Part shown: positions 6,859 to 13,593 of the stretch, piece by piece
How positions within the stretch are numbered: the stretch's first letter is position 1
Layout: the number at the start of each line of letters is the position of its first letter
DNA from: a virus
Length of the DNA: 26,110 nucleotides
IMG/VR virus record: IMGVR_UViG_3300044633_001124
Coordinates: 1 to 26,110 of that record
Direction: 5' to 3' (one strand)
The notes under the pieces: generated by a model
Databases searched by the model: none
Seen by the model: only the letters and a program-made list of their open reading frames with translations
Told to the model about the DNA's origin: nothing
Translations under genes and position numbers: made by a program

Positions 6859-8288
6859 TGAGCATCCAGCCAGGAGTCGGCTATACTTTCACTTCGTCCA
6901 GCCAAGGGACGAACATGAACATCGAGACTCCCTGGAGCGAATGGGATTCCTCGGCGGTCATCGACCGAACCTATCAGCAGTTCCAACTGCGCTCCGTCCG
7001 CGTCGGCACGACCAACAAGCTGCAACTGGCCAAGGGCACGGTGGCCTTCACGCAGAGCAACATGCCCCGCGTCAGGCTTGGCGGCCATTACGACCAGCGC
7101 CAGACATGGATCAGCAAGGTCGCCGTCTACGGCTCCGGCGTCTCCCGCACGGCCGGCGCTGCCCCTGCGTCGGACATCTGGATGGAAGCGGGCGGATACT
7201 ATAACATCACGACCGCGGGGACGTACTACGTCACGGTCAGCAAGTTCGACATTAACCAGTCTAACGACGACACCGAGTCGGCCCTACTCAACGCCGAAGC
7301 CCCTTGGGTGTCCATCTTCCCCGCCGGCGACGCCATCGAGTCGGCCATCTTCTCCGAGACGGGGCCGTCCGAGTACGTCAACAAGACGAACGTGCAGAAG
7401 ATGGTCGGCTATGACGCCATGTCCACCGGCCTACCGGGCGACTGGGGCAACTGCCACACGACTTGGTTCAACCCGGTCAAGTGGGGGTACTCCGTCAAGC
7501 TCATCGCAACCGTCACGGCTACGGCAAACCCTCTCGGCGAAGGCATGGTCTTCTCCATCGACCAGCACATCGTCGGGCCTATCGACCTCCAGATTCCCGT
7601 CCTATTCATCGGGACGACCCTCTGCAATCAGGACGACCTGACCGAGACGAACGACCCCTATAACCTGAACAAGGACTCCGACCCCGCATGGTCTTTCATC
7701 GTCAACGCCGACACCCTTACCGCGTTGAACACGATCACCCCCGCTAACGACGACTGGTTCCAGGAGTTCGTCGGGCCGGCCGACTGGACTTCGACCAACT
7801 ACATCGGGCTCACCGCGGGAAGCTGCGCGGCTCAGGACGACAACGCTTGCGAGCATCCGTTCCAGTTCCACCCCTTCACCGTTGCAAGCGGGGAGAGCTT
7901 CCTCTTCCGGGCCAACGTCTGCGCCGGCATGGCCAACAACCTCGTCCCCCTCGACGAGCCTGGCTCGGGCACGCTGCTCCCCGCGACCATCGACTTCCTC
8001 ACGACGGGGGACACCTTTATCTATCTCCGCATGGGCACGGAGGCCTACGCGTCGAGCGCCCCCGTCTTCCCGGTCACGGACGTCACGGACGAGTACTACC
8101 CGACGATCGTGCAGTCCCCGACGGCCCTCACGGATACCGACGAGTATTGCTATATCCTCATGGGCATGGCGCGCAACGTCGGCGACCCCGACACCTTCAC
8201 CGTCGACCAGACCATCTCCGGCTCTGTCTGGGCCGAGCGTCTTAAGATCGGCGAAGAAACCGCCCGTTACTACTGGGCGGGAGTCTAA
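6858..8288 (+). CDS. Large tail-tip/virion protein, unknown family
   Basis: 476 residues, coupled to the previous gene by TGATGA with its ATG at 6858. It is beta-rich, with a high content of Thr, Asp, Ser, Pro and Tyr and few Lys. There are several short repeats of acidic-aromatic type such as TAGTYYVTVSKFDIN, GDTFIYLRMGTEAY and TDTDEYCYILMGMA, consistent with surface-exposed beta-sandwich domains. Five or more Cys are spread along the chain. No protease, lysozyme or hub motif was found. By order it lies where tail hub or tail-associated proteins are found; function is not determined by the sequence alone. Confidence 0.72.
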   Translation: MSIQPGVGYTFTSSSQGTNMNIETPWSEWDSSAVIDRTYQQFQLRSVRVGTTNKLQLAKGTVAFTQSNMPRVRLGGHYDQRQTWISKVAVYGSGVSRTAGAAPASDIWMEAGGYYNITTAGTYYVTVSKFDINQSNDDTESALLNAEAPWVSIFPAGDAIESAIFSETGPSEYVNKTNVQKMVGYDAMSTGLPGDWGNCHTTWFNPVKWGYSVKLIATVTATANPLGEGMVFSIDQHIVGPIDLQIPVLFIGTTLCNQDDLTETNDPYNLNKDSDPAWSFIVNADTLTALNTITPANDDWFQEFVGPADWTSTNYIGLTAGSCAAQDDNACEHPFQFHPFTVASGESFLFRANVCAGMANNLVPLDEPGSGTLLPATIDFLTTGDTFIYLRMGTEAYASSAPVFPVTDVTDEYYPTIVQSPTALTDTDEYCYILMGMARNVGDPDTFTVDQTISGSVWAERLKIGEETARYYWAGV

Positions 8289-8779
8289 TGCCTATCCGCA
8301 TCGGAGGCCCGTCAACGGGAAGCCCTGCCACGGTTCCTCCGTGCACCTGGGGTTCCATGCGCTCGCCGATTGTGCTTAACGGTTTTCTGCACGGCGCATC
8401 CTATACGCGTTTCTCTCGTGCTTGGCCGTCGTCGTCTAGCCCGATTAAGTTCTTTAAATGGGAAAGCGGCTCCCTGTTCAGGCAAAGGCCCTACGCTTCC
8501 TTCGGCCCTGCTGCCCCGCCCTTGCTTCCGTATTACTGGATTTTTGCAGAAGAGTTTGACGGCACCACATACACGAACTGGGGAATCGGCGTTTATACAA
8601 AGCCCTACATGGCCGTAGACAATTCAGACTTCCTTCAGCTTGTCGGCGAAGCCGTCGACACCGACATCGGCACGTTTATTATCACGGCAGACGCGCATGA
8701 GGGAGACGGTCAGAACCTTTCCACGGCCACCCCTGGCGGGACAGAGATCTACGACATAGGCAAACTGACCGGGTTCTGA
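8288..8779 (+). CDS. Small virion-associated protein, unknown
   Basis: 163 residues, starting at ATG 8288 in a TAATG overlap with the gene before it. It is Gly/Pro/Ser/aromatic-rich (PSTGSPATVPPCTWGS, WAPSSSS-like Ser run, PYYWIFAEEFDG). No domain is recognised. The late-module position and residue composition suggest a tail-tip or fibre-base protein. Composition is slightly less GC-rich than the 476-residue neighbour. Confidence 0.62.
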   Translation: MPIRIGGPSTGSPATVPPCTWGSMRSPIVLNGFLHGASYTRFSRAWPSSSSPIKFFKWESGSLFRQRPYASFGPAAPPLLPYYWIFAEEFDGTTYTNWGIGVYTKPYMAVDNSDFLQLVGEAVDTDIGTFIITADAHEGDGQNLSTATPGGTEIYDIGKLTGF

Positions 8780-8786
8780 CCTCCCC

Positions 8787-8808
8787 TTGCCAATCTCCGC
8801 AGGGTTAA
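8787..8808 (+). promoter_or_regulatory. TTGCCAAT/GCAGG leader motif, copy 5
   Basis: TTGCCAAT at 8787-8794, 4 nt, GCAGGGTTAA at 8799-8808, ATG at 8818. It fills the 38-nt gap before the fibre-associated gene. Here GCAGG lies 19 bases before the ATG, farther than a normal ribosome site, which argues that the motif is not only a Shine-Dalgarno. Confidence 0.65.
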
Positions 8809-8817
8809 GAAGACCCG

Positions 8818-9141
8818 ATGAGCTGCTCCAATACCGCCGTATTCTCCCGAGGGGACAGTTTCTCCAGCGTCTGGACTTGGGTTCCCGGGGCCGGCGAGCC
8901 CGTCAATCTCCTCGGCACGACCATCGCCTCGACCCTCCGCGATCGGAGCGGGAAGGAATACCCGCTCGTAATCGTGCTCGCCGTCAATGGCCTGTCCTTT
9001 ACGGCCACCTTCCCCGGTGACACCGCCGACTGGGCGCTCGGCCTTGCGAGCTGGGACATCCGCTTCACCTTCCCGGGCGGCCCCGTGACGCATTCGACCA
9101 TCTTCCGCGTGCAGATCCAGGAGACCATCACTCAAGCTTAA
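8818..9141 (+). CDS. BppU N-terminal-like tail fibre/baseplate protein
   Basis: 107 residues forming a plausible single Ig-like beta domain. The opening FSRGDSFSSVWTW, the central LLGTTIASTLRDRSGKEYPL and the closing WDIRFTFPGGPVTHSTIFRVQIQETIT follow the pattern of the BppU/DUF2479 N-terminal domain, in which 'DIxF...G...TI..G...I...IT' ends the sandwich. These domains anchor receptor-binding proteins to the tail. The gene lies directly before the collagen-like fibre (next ATG two bases after the stop), which fits an adaptor that attaches the fibre. It is shorter than BppU, so it would be the anchoring domain alone. Confidence 0.72.
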   Translation: MSCSNTAVFSRGDSFSSVWTWVPGAGEPVNLLGTTIASTLRDRSGKEYPLVIVLAVNGLSFTATFPGDTADWALGLASWDIRFTFPGGPVTHSTIFRVQIQETITQA

Positions 9142-9142
9142 C

Positions 9143-10939
9143 ATGGCGACCATCAACGGAACATTCAACAGCCTGATCGCGGGAACGCTGTCGGGCACCG
9201 TCGCCACCCCTGGCGCTACTGGCCCTGCCGGCCCCGCTGGCCCGACCGGCCCGACGGGCGCTCAGGGCATCCCAGGCGTGGGCGTCCCCGCTGGCGGCAG
9301 CACGGGGCAGTTCCTGACCAAGTCGAGCAACCTCGATTACGCGACTGGCTGGTCTACCCTATCTCTCGCCGGCTACGCGACCGAGTCTTGGGTGACCGCT
9401 GGCTTCTATCCCCTGACGGGTAACCCTTCGGGCTTCCTGACGGCCTCGGCGCTTACGCCCTACCTGACCAAAGCCGACAACCTCGGCTCCCTGACCAACT
9501 TCGCCACGGCCCGCGATAACCTCAACCTAGGCACGCTCAATAACCCGACCTTTGCCGGCCTTACGCTGCAAGGCTCAGGCGCTAACGTCGGCCAGTATAC
9601 GCCGACCTCCCTGAGCCTTAGCCATACGACCTTCGGTTCCTTCGTGATCTCGCCCTCCTCGGGCATAACGTTCCCTGACACCTCCATTCAGACGACTGCC
9701 TTCGTCGCCGGCTCCGGCTTGCCCACTGGCGGCACGGTCGGCCAAGTCCTGACGAAGAACTCGGGCACGAACTTCGACGCGTCCTTTGCGACGCTCATCC
9801 CGGGCGACCGCTACCTGACGACCTCGACGACGAGCAACACCCTTAGCAATACGACTAAAACCTTCACGATTGGCACCGGCCTCTCTTACACGCCGACCCA
9901 AAGCATCACGATCTCTTACGACGCGTCGAACCATATGCACGGCGAGGTGCTGACGTACAACTCCGGCACTGGCGTCCTGACCGTGGACATCAATCACCAC
10001 ACCGGGTCGGGAACGTACGCCTCTTGGACGGTCAACGTGGGCGGGGTTGTCCCTGCGGCCTCCGTTGCCTGGGGCGGCATCACCGGCACGCTCGGCAATC
10101 AGACCGACCTTGCGACGGCGCTGAATGCGAAGCTCGAAGTCACGACCGCGGCCTCGACCTACTTCACGATCGCATCGGCTGCGGGCAAGGCGAACCTCTC
10201 CGGGGCGACGTTCACGGGCAAGGTCAACCTCCCAGACCTCGGCGTAAACACTCCTTCTCTGAACCTCGGCGGCACGGCCCTAAGCACGACCGCTACTTCG
10301 GCGGCCTCTGGCGATGTTTGGATCTCTGGAGCGACGTCCCCGAAACTCACCTACAAGGTCGGCGGCGCTAACCTTTATTGTGCGACCTCGAACCTGACGA
10401 ATACTTTTACGTCTTCGCAAATCATCGACGTCACGACGGCGACGTCTGCGGCCCTGCGCGTCACGCAAAAGGGAACGGCAAACGCCATCGAAGTCGAGGA
10501 CAGCACGTCCCCTGACTCGACCCGCTTCGCCGTGGATCAGTTCGGCAAGGTCGGCATCGGCGTCGCCCCGGATGGCACGGCTGCGCTGAAGGTGGACACG
10601 AACGGGATTATGTTCGGAGACGGTTCGGTGCAGACCACGGCGGCGACGGGTGCGAATTACATTAACCGTTTATGGCTGTCTCAGAACTTTTGGGGACAAG
10701 TATCCAGCGGGTCTTATGACTCAATGATGAATAGGTTTACATTTTATCATTCTAGCTCAGTCATTGACGCTATCATCGCAGATAGCGGTGCCATCTTTAG
10801 TTTTAACGGGAATGACTATTCTGTAACTTACTCTGCTGCCGGAGAGGTTGGTATCTCTGGTGACGCAACTGGATATAATGTTTATATCACCACGCCTCCA
10901 AACTTGTCCCTGCCAGGTTATTTCAAATATTTCCCATAA
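9143..10939 (+). CDS. Tail fibre with collagen-like segment
   Basis: 598 residues. The N-terminus is followed by eight Gly-X-Y triplets at about residues 24-47, with Pro in many X positions: a collagen-like trimer stalk. Downstream are fibre-type repeats with GQFLTKSS, GQVLTKNS and NFATARDNLNLG, and two copies of the fibre motif 'F-(D/G)-D/GS-(I/V)QTTA' near residues 180 and 496. The block from about 225 to 290 (TFTIGTGLSYTP, VDINHHTGSG) is a beta-structured shaft domain. From about residue 505 to the end, the DNA is strikingly AT-richer and the protein has more Tyr, Ile and Phe, marking a replaceable receptor-binding tip. Start is two bases after the previous stop. Fibre call is strong; receptor unknown. 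Confidence 0.88.
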   Translation: MATINGTFNSLIAGTLSGTVATPGATGPAGPAGPTGPTGAQGIPGVGVPAGGSTGQFLTKSSNLDYATGWSTLSLAGYATESWVTAGFYPLTGNPSGFLTASALTPYLTKADNLGSLTNFATARDNLNLGTLNNPTFAGLTLQGSGANVGQYTPTSLSLSHTTFGSFVISPSSGITFPDTSIQTTAFVAGSGLPTGGTVGQVLTKNSGTNFDASFATLIPGDRYLTTSTTSNTLSNTTKTFTIGTGLSYTPTQSITISYDASNHMHGEVLTYNSGTGVLTVDINHHTGSGTYASWTVNVGGVVPAASVAWGGITGTLGNQTDLATALNAKLEVTTAASTYFTIASAAGKANLSGATFTGKVNLPDLGVNTPSLNLGGTALSTTATSAASGDVWISGATSPKLTYKVGGANLYCATSNLTNTFTSSQIIDVTTATSAALRVTQKGTANAIEVEDSTSPDSTRFAVDQFGKVGIGVAPDGTAALKVDTNGIMFGDGSVQTTAATGANYINRLWLSQNFWGQVSSGSYDSMMNRFTFYHSSSVIDAIIADSGAIFSFNGNDYSVTYSAAGEVGISGDATGYNVYITTPPNLSLPGYFKYFP

Positions 10940-10943
10940 TCCC

Positions 10944-11075
10944 ATGATCGCCATCCTTCTCTCCTTCATCGCCGGCCTGGTCACGGGTCTGCTCGTCATG
11001 CGGAAGCACTCCGCCAAAGCCTCCGAGCTGGAGGCCAAGGGCAAGGCCGCTCTCGACGCGCTCAAGGGACGCTAA
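10944..11075 (+). CDS. Small single-span membrane protein (lysis cassette)
   Basis: 43 residues from the ATG at 10944, chosen because it follows the fibre stop and a C-rich leader (TTCCCATAATCCC); an earlier in-frame ATG at 10848 would overlap the fibre heavily. Residues 2-20 are a hydrophobic helix (IAILLSFIAGLVTGLLVM) followed by a Lys/Glu/Ala-rich coil. This is the shape of an inner-membrane i-spanin-like or antiholin-like peptide. It is five bases upstream of the lipoprotein gene, whose GTG follows its stop closely. Confidence 0.6.
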   Translation: MIAILLSFIAGLVTGLLVMRKHSAKASELEAKGKAALDALKGR

Positions 11076-11079
11076 GGCC

Positions 11080-11823
11080 GTGCGCTTGCTCCTGGTCATC
11101 GCCGTCCTGGCCCTGACCGGGTGCAGTCTGTTCCGCAAGGGTGACGCCCTGCCGCCCCTGCCCGTCCAGCCGCCGGCCCCGACGAAGCCTGACGCCGTCC
11201 AGACCCTAGGCAAAGACCTCGACAAGACGGATCACCGCGTAGGCGCTGCGCTAGTGGCCATCGAGAAGAACGCCGACAAGCCGAAGGTGGTCGTCGCGGA
11301 GTCTCGCCTCGCTCAGTCCTATCTGCCCCCGCCCCCCGAGGCGGACGTCGCCTTCGCCGTGGCCCGGGCTACCAAGGCCGACCCCATCGACTACGCCAAG
11401 CAAATGGAGTTCGGACGCAAACTCGCCACCGCCGTCAACAAGGCCTGGGAGAAACTCGAGGCCGACCAGAAGGAAGCCGCCCGCGTCTCGCAGCTGAAGG
11501 ACGCCCGCATCGTCGAGCTGACTAAGGAGGTCGAGCGCGTGAAGAAGGACGCCTCCGCCCAGACGTGGACGCTCGTCGGTGCCGGCCTCGCCGTCATCGG
11601 TGCCCTGACGACCGCCTTCATGGGCCCGCGCATCGGTCTGCCACTGCTACTCTGCGGAGCCTTCTGCGGTTCCGTCCCCTTCATCATCGACTCGCCCTGG
11701 TTCGGGTATGCGGCCGGGGCTACGCTGGTCATCTCCTGCGGCCTCGGCCTCTGGTGGCTGGCCGACAAGGTTCGCGACTCGGTGAACAAGCCCTCTCCTT
11801 CCGATGTCCCGCCGCAAGAATAA
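11080..11823 (+). CDS. Lipoprotein with C-terminal membrane segments (unimolecular spanin-like)
   Basis: 247 residues from GTG 11080, with AAGG six bases upstream. The first 14 residues form a type II signal peptide with lipobox LTGC, so Cys15 should be lipidated; Ser at +2 would favour the outer membrane. A Pro-rich linker (PPLPVQPPAPTKP) follows, then a long helical region with coiled coil at about 117-160 (LEADQKEAARVSQLKDARIVELTKEVERVKKD), then three hydrophobic segments at about 162-230. A lipid anchor at one end and membrane spans at the other is the plan of the u-spanin of phage T1, here with three spans rather than one. Function is inferred; a plain periplasmic lipoprotein is the alternative. 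Confidence 0.72.
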   Translation: MRLLLVIAVLALTGCSLFRKGDALPPLPVQPPAPTKPDAVQTLGKDLDKTDHRVGAALVAIEKNADKPKVVVAESRLAQSYLPPPPEADVAFAVARATKADPIDYAKQMEFGRKLATAVNKAWEKLEADQKEAARVSQLKDARIVELTKEVERVKKDASAQTWTLVGAGLAVIGALTTAFMGPRIGLPLLLCGAFCGSVPFIIDSPWFGYAAGATLVISCGLGLWWLADKVRDSVNKPSPSDVPPQE

Positions 11824-12091
11824 GGGAGCGAAGGTCATCTGGCGCAAACTCGGCAAGGAGCGCGCATGGGGTCAGGCCACGATCGGCGAGAACCTCATCG
11901 AGATTGACCCCCGCCTCGGAGCCAAGCGTCAGCTCGAAGTCCTCTGCCATGAGCAGATTCACCTGACCTTCCCCGAACTCAGTGAGCCCCAAGTCGACCG
12001 CGCCGGCAAAGACCTCGCCGCCCTGCTCTGGGCTCAGGACTACCGCCGCGTCCTCATCTCGCCCAACTCTAAGCCGCCCCGCATCTCGTGA
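11804..12091 (+). CDS. Minimal HExxH metallopeptidase-like protein
   Basis: 95 residues starting at ATG 11804, overlapping the previous gene by 20 nt. HEQIH at residues 49-53, preceded by hydrophobic QLEVLC, is a zinc-binding HExxH motif; Glu58 or Glu61 in FPELSEPQVDRA could be the third ligand. The N-terminus is basic (SRRKNKGAKVIWRKLGK). No signal peptide. It could be a cytoplasmic protease or SprT/ImmA-like fragment of a larger family; its membership in the lysis cassette is unexplained. Only the HExxH and its context are seen, and a chance HExxH is possible in a small protein. Confidence 0.68.
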   Translation: MSRRKNKGAKVIWRKLGKERAWGQATIGENLIEIDPRLGAKRQLEVLCHEQIHLTFPELSEPQVDRAGKDLAALLWAQDYRRVLISPNSKPPRIS

Positions 12092-12468
12092 GCCCGCCCC
12101 CTCCGCCCATCGACCCTGAGTCCCTGCCGAAAGAGCTGAAGGACGGCATCGTGGCCTCAGTCCTTGGCGGCCTCGCCATGACGGCCCGCCTCCTGCTCTC
12201 GACCGAACCCGTGTCCCTGGGCTGGGTCGTGCGCCGTGTCCTCGCCGCCGCGATCACCGCGGCCTTGGTCGGCTACGGCATCCAAGACCATATCCAAAGC
12301 CCGGGCCTGCGGATGGCCGTCGTCGGTGCGGCCGGCTACGCGGCCCCCGAGTGTCTGGACTACCTGATGAAATACATCAAGGCCCGCGGAGAGAAGGAAG
12401 TCGCCGCGGTCGTCGGCAAACCCAAACCCCATGGCAAAGGTAAAGCAGTCACCAAGCGGAAGCGGTAA
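12088..12468 (+). CDS. Holin-like protein (LydA/Phage_holin_3-type candidate)
   Basis: 126 residues from GTG 12088, overlapping the previous stop by 4 nt (GTGA). Hydrophobic segments at about 20-37 (GIVASVLGGLAMTARLLL), 47-66 (VVRRVLAAAITAALVGYGI) and 76-96 (MAVVGAAGYAAPECLDYLM) suggest a three-span membrane protein. A strongly basic C-terminus (KPKPHGKGKAVTKRKR) follows. Small size, three spans and a basic tail are typical of holins, which form lethal holes in the inner membrane; the last segment with 'GAAGYAAPECLDYLMKYI' resembles the LydA family. Position in the lysis cassette agrees. Timing would depend on the adjacent two-span protein. Confidence 0.72.
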   Translation: MSPPPPPIDPESLPKELKDGIVASVLGGLAMTARLLLSTEPVSLGWVVRRVLAAAITAALVGYGIQDHIQSPGLRMAVVGAAGYAAPECLDYLMKYIKARGEKEVAAVVGKPKPHGKGKAVTKRKR

Positions 12469-12754
12469 CCTCCTGCTCGCGGTCACGCTGCTCACCGGCT
12501 TTGCGGGAGTCTCGGCCCTGTCCTCGGCCTACATCGCCGGGTATGTCCTCGACCAGCTGCAATCGACCGACGCCCTGGTCATGATCGTGACGGACGCGGG
12601 CCTGAAGTCCGACTCCGCCGACCTCGAGCGCAACATGAGCACGGCGACCCTAGCCCTGAAGTCCGTCCGCGACCTTGGCTGGGCCTTGGCCGTAGGGTGC
12701 TTAGGGGTAGGGGTGGCGGTCTTCTTACGCTCCCGCCGTCAAAACGCCTCCTAG
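12431..12754 (+). CDS. Small membrane protein (second holin/antiholin candidate)
   Basis: 107 residues from ATG 12431, overlapping the holin by 38 nt in another frame. Two hydrophobic segments are at about 14-38 (LLLAVTLLTGFAGVSALSSAYIAGYV) and 83-101 (LGWALAVGCLGVGVAVFL), with a hydrophilic middle carrying Asp and Ser. The basic end RSRRQN follows. Pairs of small membrane proteins encoded by overlapping frames often act as holin and regulator. This is inferred. The TAG stop at 12752-12754 lies inside the left arm of an inverted repeat. Confidence 0.6.
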   Translation: MAKVKQSPSGSGNLLLAVTLLTGFAGVSALSSAYIAGYVLDQLQSTDALVMIVTDAGLKSDSADLERNMSTATLALKSVRDLGWALAVGCLGVGVAVFLRSRRQNAS

Positions 12755-12798
12755 GGCAAGCCAGAGGGGTCTAATGCCCCTTGACGCGGCGCCCTAGG
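12750..12798 (+). promoter_or_regulatory. Nested inverted repeats after the lysis cassette
   Basis: An outer 8-bp inverted repeat, CCTAGGGC (12750-12757) and GCCCTAGG (12791-12798), encloses an inner 5-bp hairpin, AGGGG (12765-12769) and CCCCT (12777-12781), with a 7-nt loop. The last stop codon falls inside the left arm. No T-run follows, so it is not a simple intrinsic terminator. Confidence 0.5.
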
Positions 12799-12820
12799 GT
12801 GGCACATTAGCCTTAGTAAA

Positions 12821-12863
12821 CCCCCCGGCCCTCTCAACGATGGTTTCTCTCGGGGGGTCTTTT
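12821..12863 (+). terminator. Probable terminator between late and early regions
   Basis: A perfect 7-bp GC stem, CCCCCCG (12821-12827) with CGGGGGG (12851-12857), has a 23-nt loop and is followed by TCTTTT. The loop is long, but the stem and T-rich tail suit intrinsic termination. It shares the downstream TTTTGTGCCTGT with the capsid terminator. Confidence 0.65.
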
Positions 12864-12871
12864 GTGCCTGT
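12860..12871 (+). repeat. TTTTGTGCCTGT, copy 2
   Basis: Exact 12-base match to 2411-2422, in the same place relative to a terminator T-run. The gap to 12941 also carries TTGACG at 12892 and another TTGACG at 12781, possible -35 boxes without a convincing -10. Confidence 0.55.
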
Positions 12872-12941
12872 CAAAAGTTTCGGCAAAAGAGTTTGACGGA
12901 ATGCATTTGGTCTGAGAGATTGGTCTGGCACCACAAAAAAC

Positions 12942-13136
12942 ATGACCACCGCCGAAGCCATTACCGCCCTCCGTATCGCCGCCACCGCCCGCCTGACCGA
13001 AGACAAGGTCGCTCGTCGTAAAGCAAACAAAGCCTTCAAGGCCGCCGCCCTCAACCTTTGGGCCGCTTGGCAGATCGAAGGCTACCCGGAAGACGCTAAC
13101 GAAGTCCTTCGCGCCTACGGCATCTGCTTCGCCTAA
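12942..13136 (+). CDS. Small hypothetical protein, first gene of the early region
   Basis: 64 residues, Ala/Lys/Arg-rich and helical (TEDKVARRKANKAFKAAALNLWAAW). No family is recognised. It is the first gene after the terminator block and is probably the head of the early operon. Upstream are a poor TTGACG box (12892) and an A-rich run (CAAAAAAC) before the ATG, without a purine-rich ribosome site. Confidence 0.55.
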   Translation: MTTAEAITALRIAATARLTEDKVARRKANKAFKAAALNLWAAWQIEGYPEDANEVLRAYGICFA

Positions 13137-13159
13137 TCTCCACCCACGCAAACACACCC
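13137..13159 (+). promoter_or_regulatory. C/A-rich leader before a small gene
   Basis: A 23-nt leader containing CCACCCACG and CACACCC that directly abuts the ATG. It is one of a set of C-rich leaders in the early region and lacks a Shine-Dalgarno. Confidence 0.45.
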
Positions 13160-13297
13160 ATGAAGTCCCTCATCGCCCTCTCCTTCCTCATCATCTTCGG
13201 CTGGCTCGCCGTCGTCACCTTCTGCGGCCCCGAACTGGCCCGGGCCATCAACGGCCCCGAGCCGGTCAAGGCCAAGGCCGTCCGCAGCGCCCGCTAA
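13160..13297 (+). CDS. Small membrane protein, 45 residues
   Basis: Translation gives MKSLIALSFLIIFGWLAVV, a hydrophobic N-terminal segment that could be a signal anchor, followed by CGPELARAINGPEPVKAKAV and a basic end. Length is 45 residues. It is bounded by a C-rich leader before it and another after it. The residue pattern is protein-like (strong C-ending codons), so it is likely a real gene. Function unknown. Confidence 0.55.
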   Translation: MKSLIALSFLIIFGWLAVVTFCGPELARAINGPEPVKAKAVRSAR

Positions 13298-13317
13298 TTT
13301 CCCACCCACACCACACC
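13298..13317 (+). promoter_or_regulatory. C/A-rich leader, second example
   Basis: The leader has core TTCCCACCCACACC and abuts the ATG at 13318. It is nearly identical to the leader at 13579-13593, although the genes that follow are unrelated. Confidence 0.5.
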
Positions 13318-13578
13318 ATGACCTGGCGCTGCATCAAAACCTTTAACTCAAGCAAGTTTAAGCACGAGGATGCCTGCTTGTTTTTCCATAAAAAATACAA
13401 GTATCCGATGCTTCTCAGTCTCTTCAGGTTTGATGAAGAATACATCAAGGCCTGCGAAAAGAGAGACGGTTACAGTTACGGAGAACCGCGAGATGATTGG
13501 GATGACATTAACGGCGACACCGAAAGTCTCGATCAGTTTTCCCATTGGATGCCTATCAACAAACCCAAAAAGAAATAA
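13318..13578 (+). CDS. DUF551-like small protein, probably acquired
   Basis: 86 residues. The C-terminal SLDQFSHWMPINKPKK resembles the closing '(T/S)HWMPLP.PP' of DUF551 phage proteins, and the start MTWRCIK suits the opening of that family; the middle is Asp/Tyr/Lys-rich. Its base composition is far lower in GC than its neighbours, with many A/T-ending codons, so horizontal acquisition is likely. Function is unknown. The family link rests on one short motif and is weak. Confidence 0.62.
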   Translation: MTWRCIKTFNSSKFKHEDACLFFHKKYKYPMLLSLFRFDEEYIKACEKRDGYSYGEPRDDWDDINGDTESLDQFSHWMPINKPKKK

Positions 13579-13593
13579 CTTCCCACCCACACC
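13579..13593 (+). promoter_or_regulatory. C/A-rich leader, third example
   Basis: CTTCCCACCCACACC abuts the ATG at 13594. This is the shortest and cleanest copy of the leader type. Confidence 0.5.

Noticed and set aside
9210-9285. Tandem repeat in DNA before the fibre shaft, possible CRISPR or microsatellite
   Set aside because: It is the Gly-X-Y collagen-like coding segment with varied codons.
12755-12820. Possible tRNA gene in the late/early gap
   Set aside because: The inverted repeats do not form a cloverleaf and no anticodon arm or T-loop consensus is visible.
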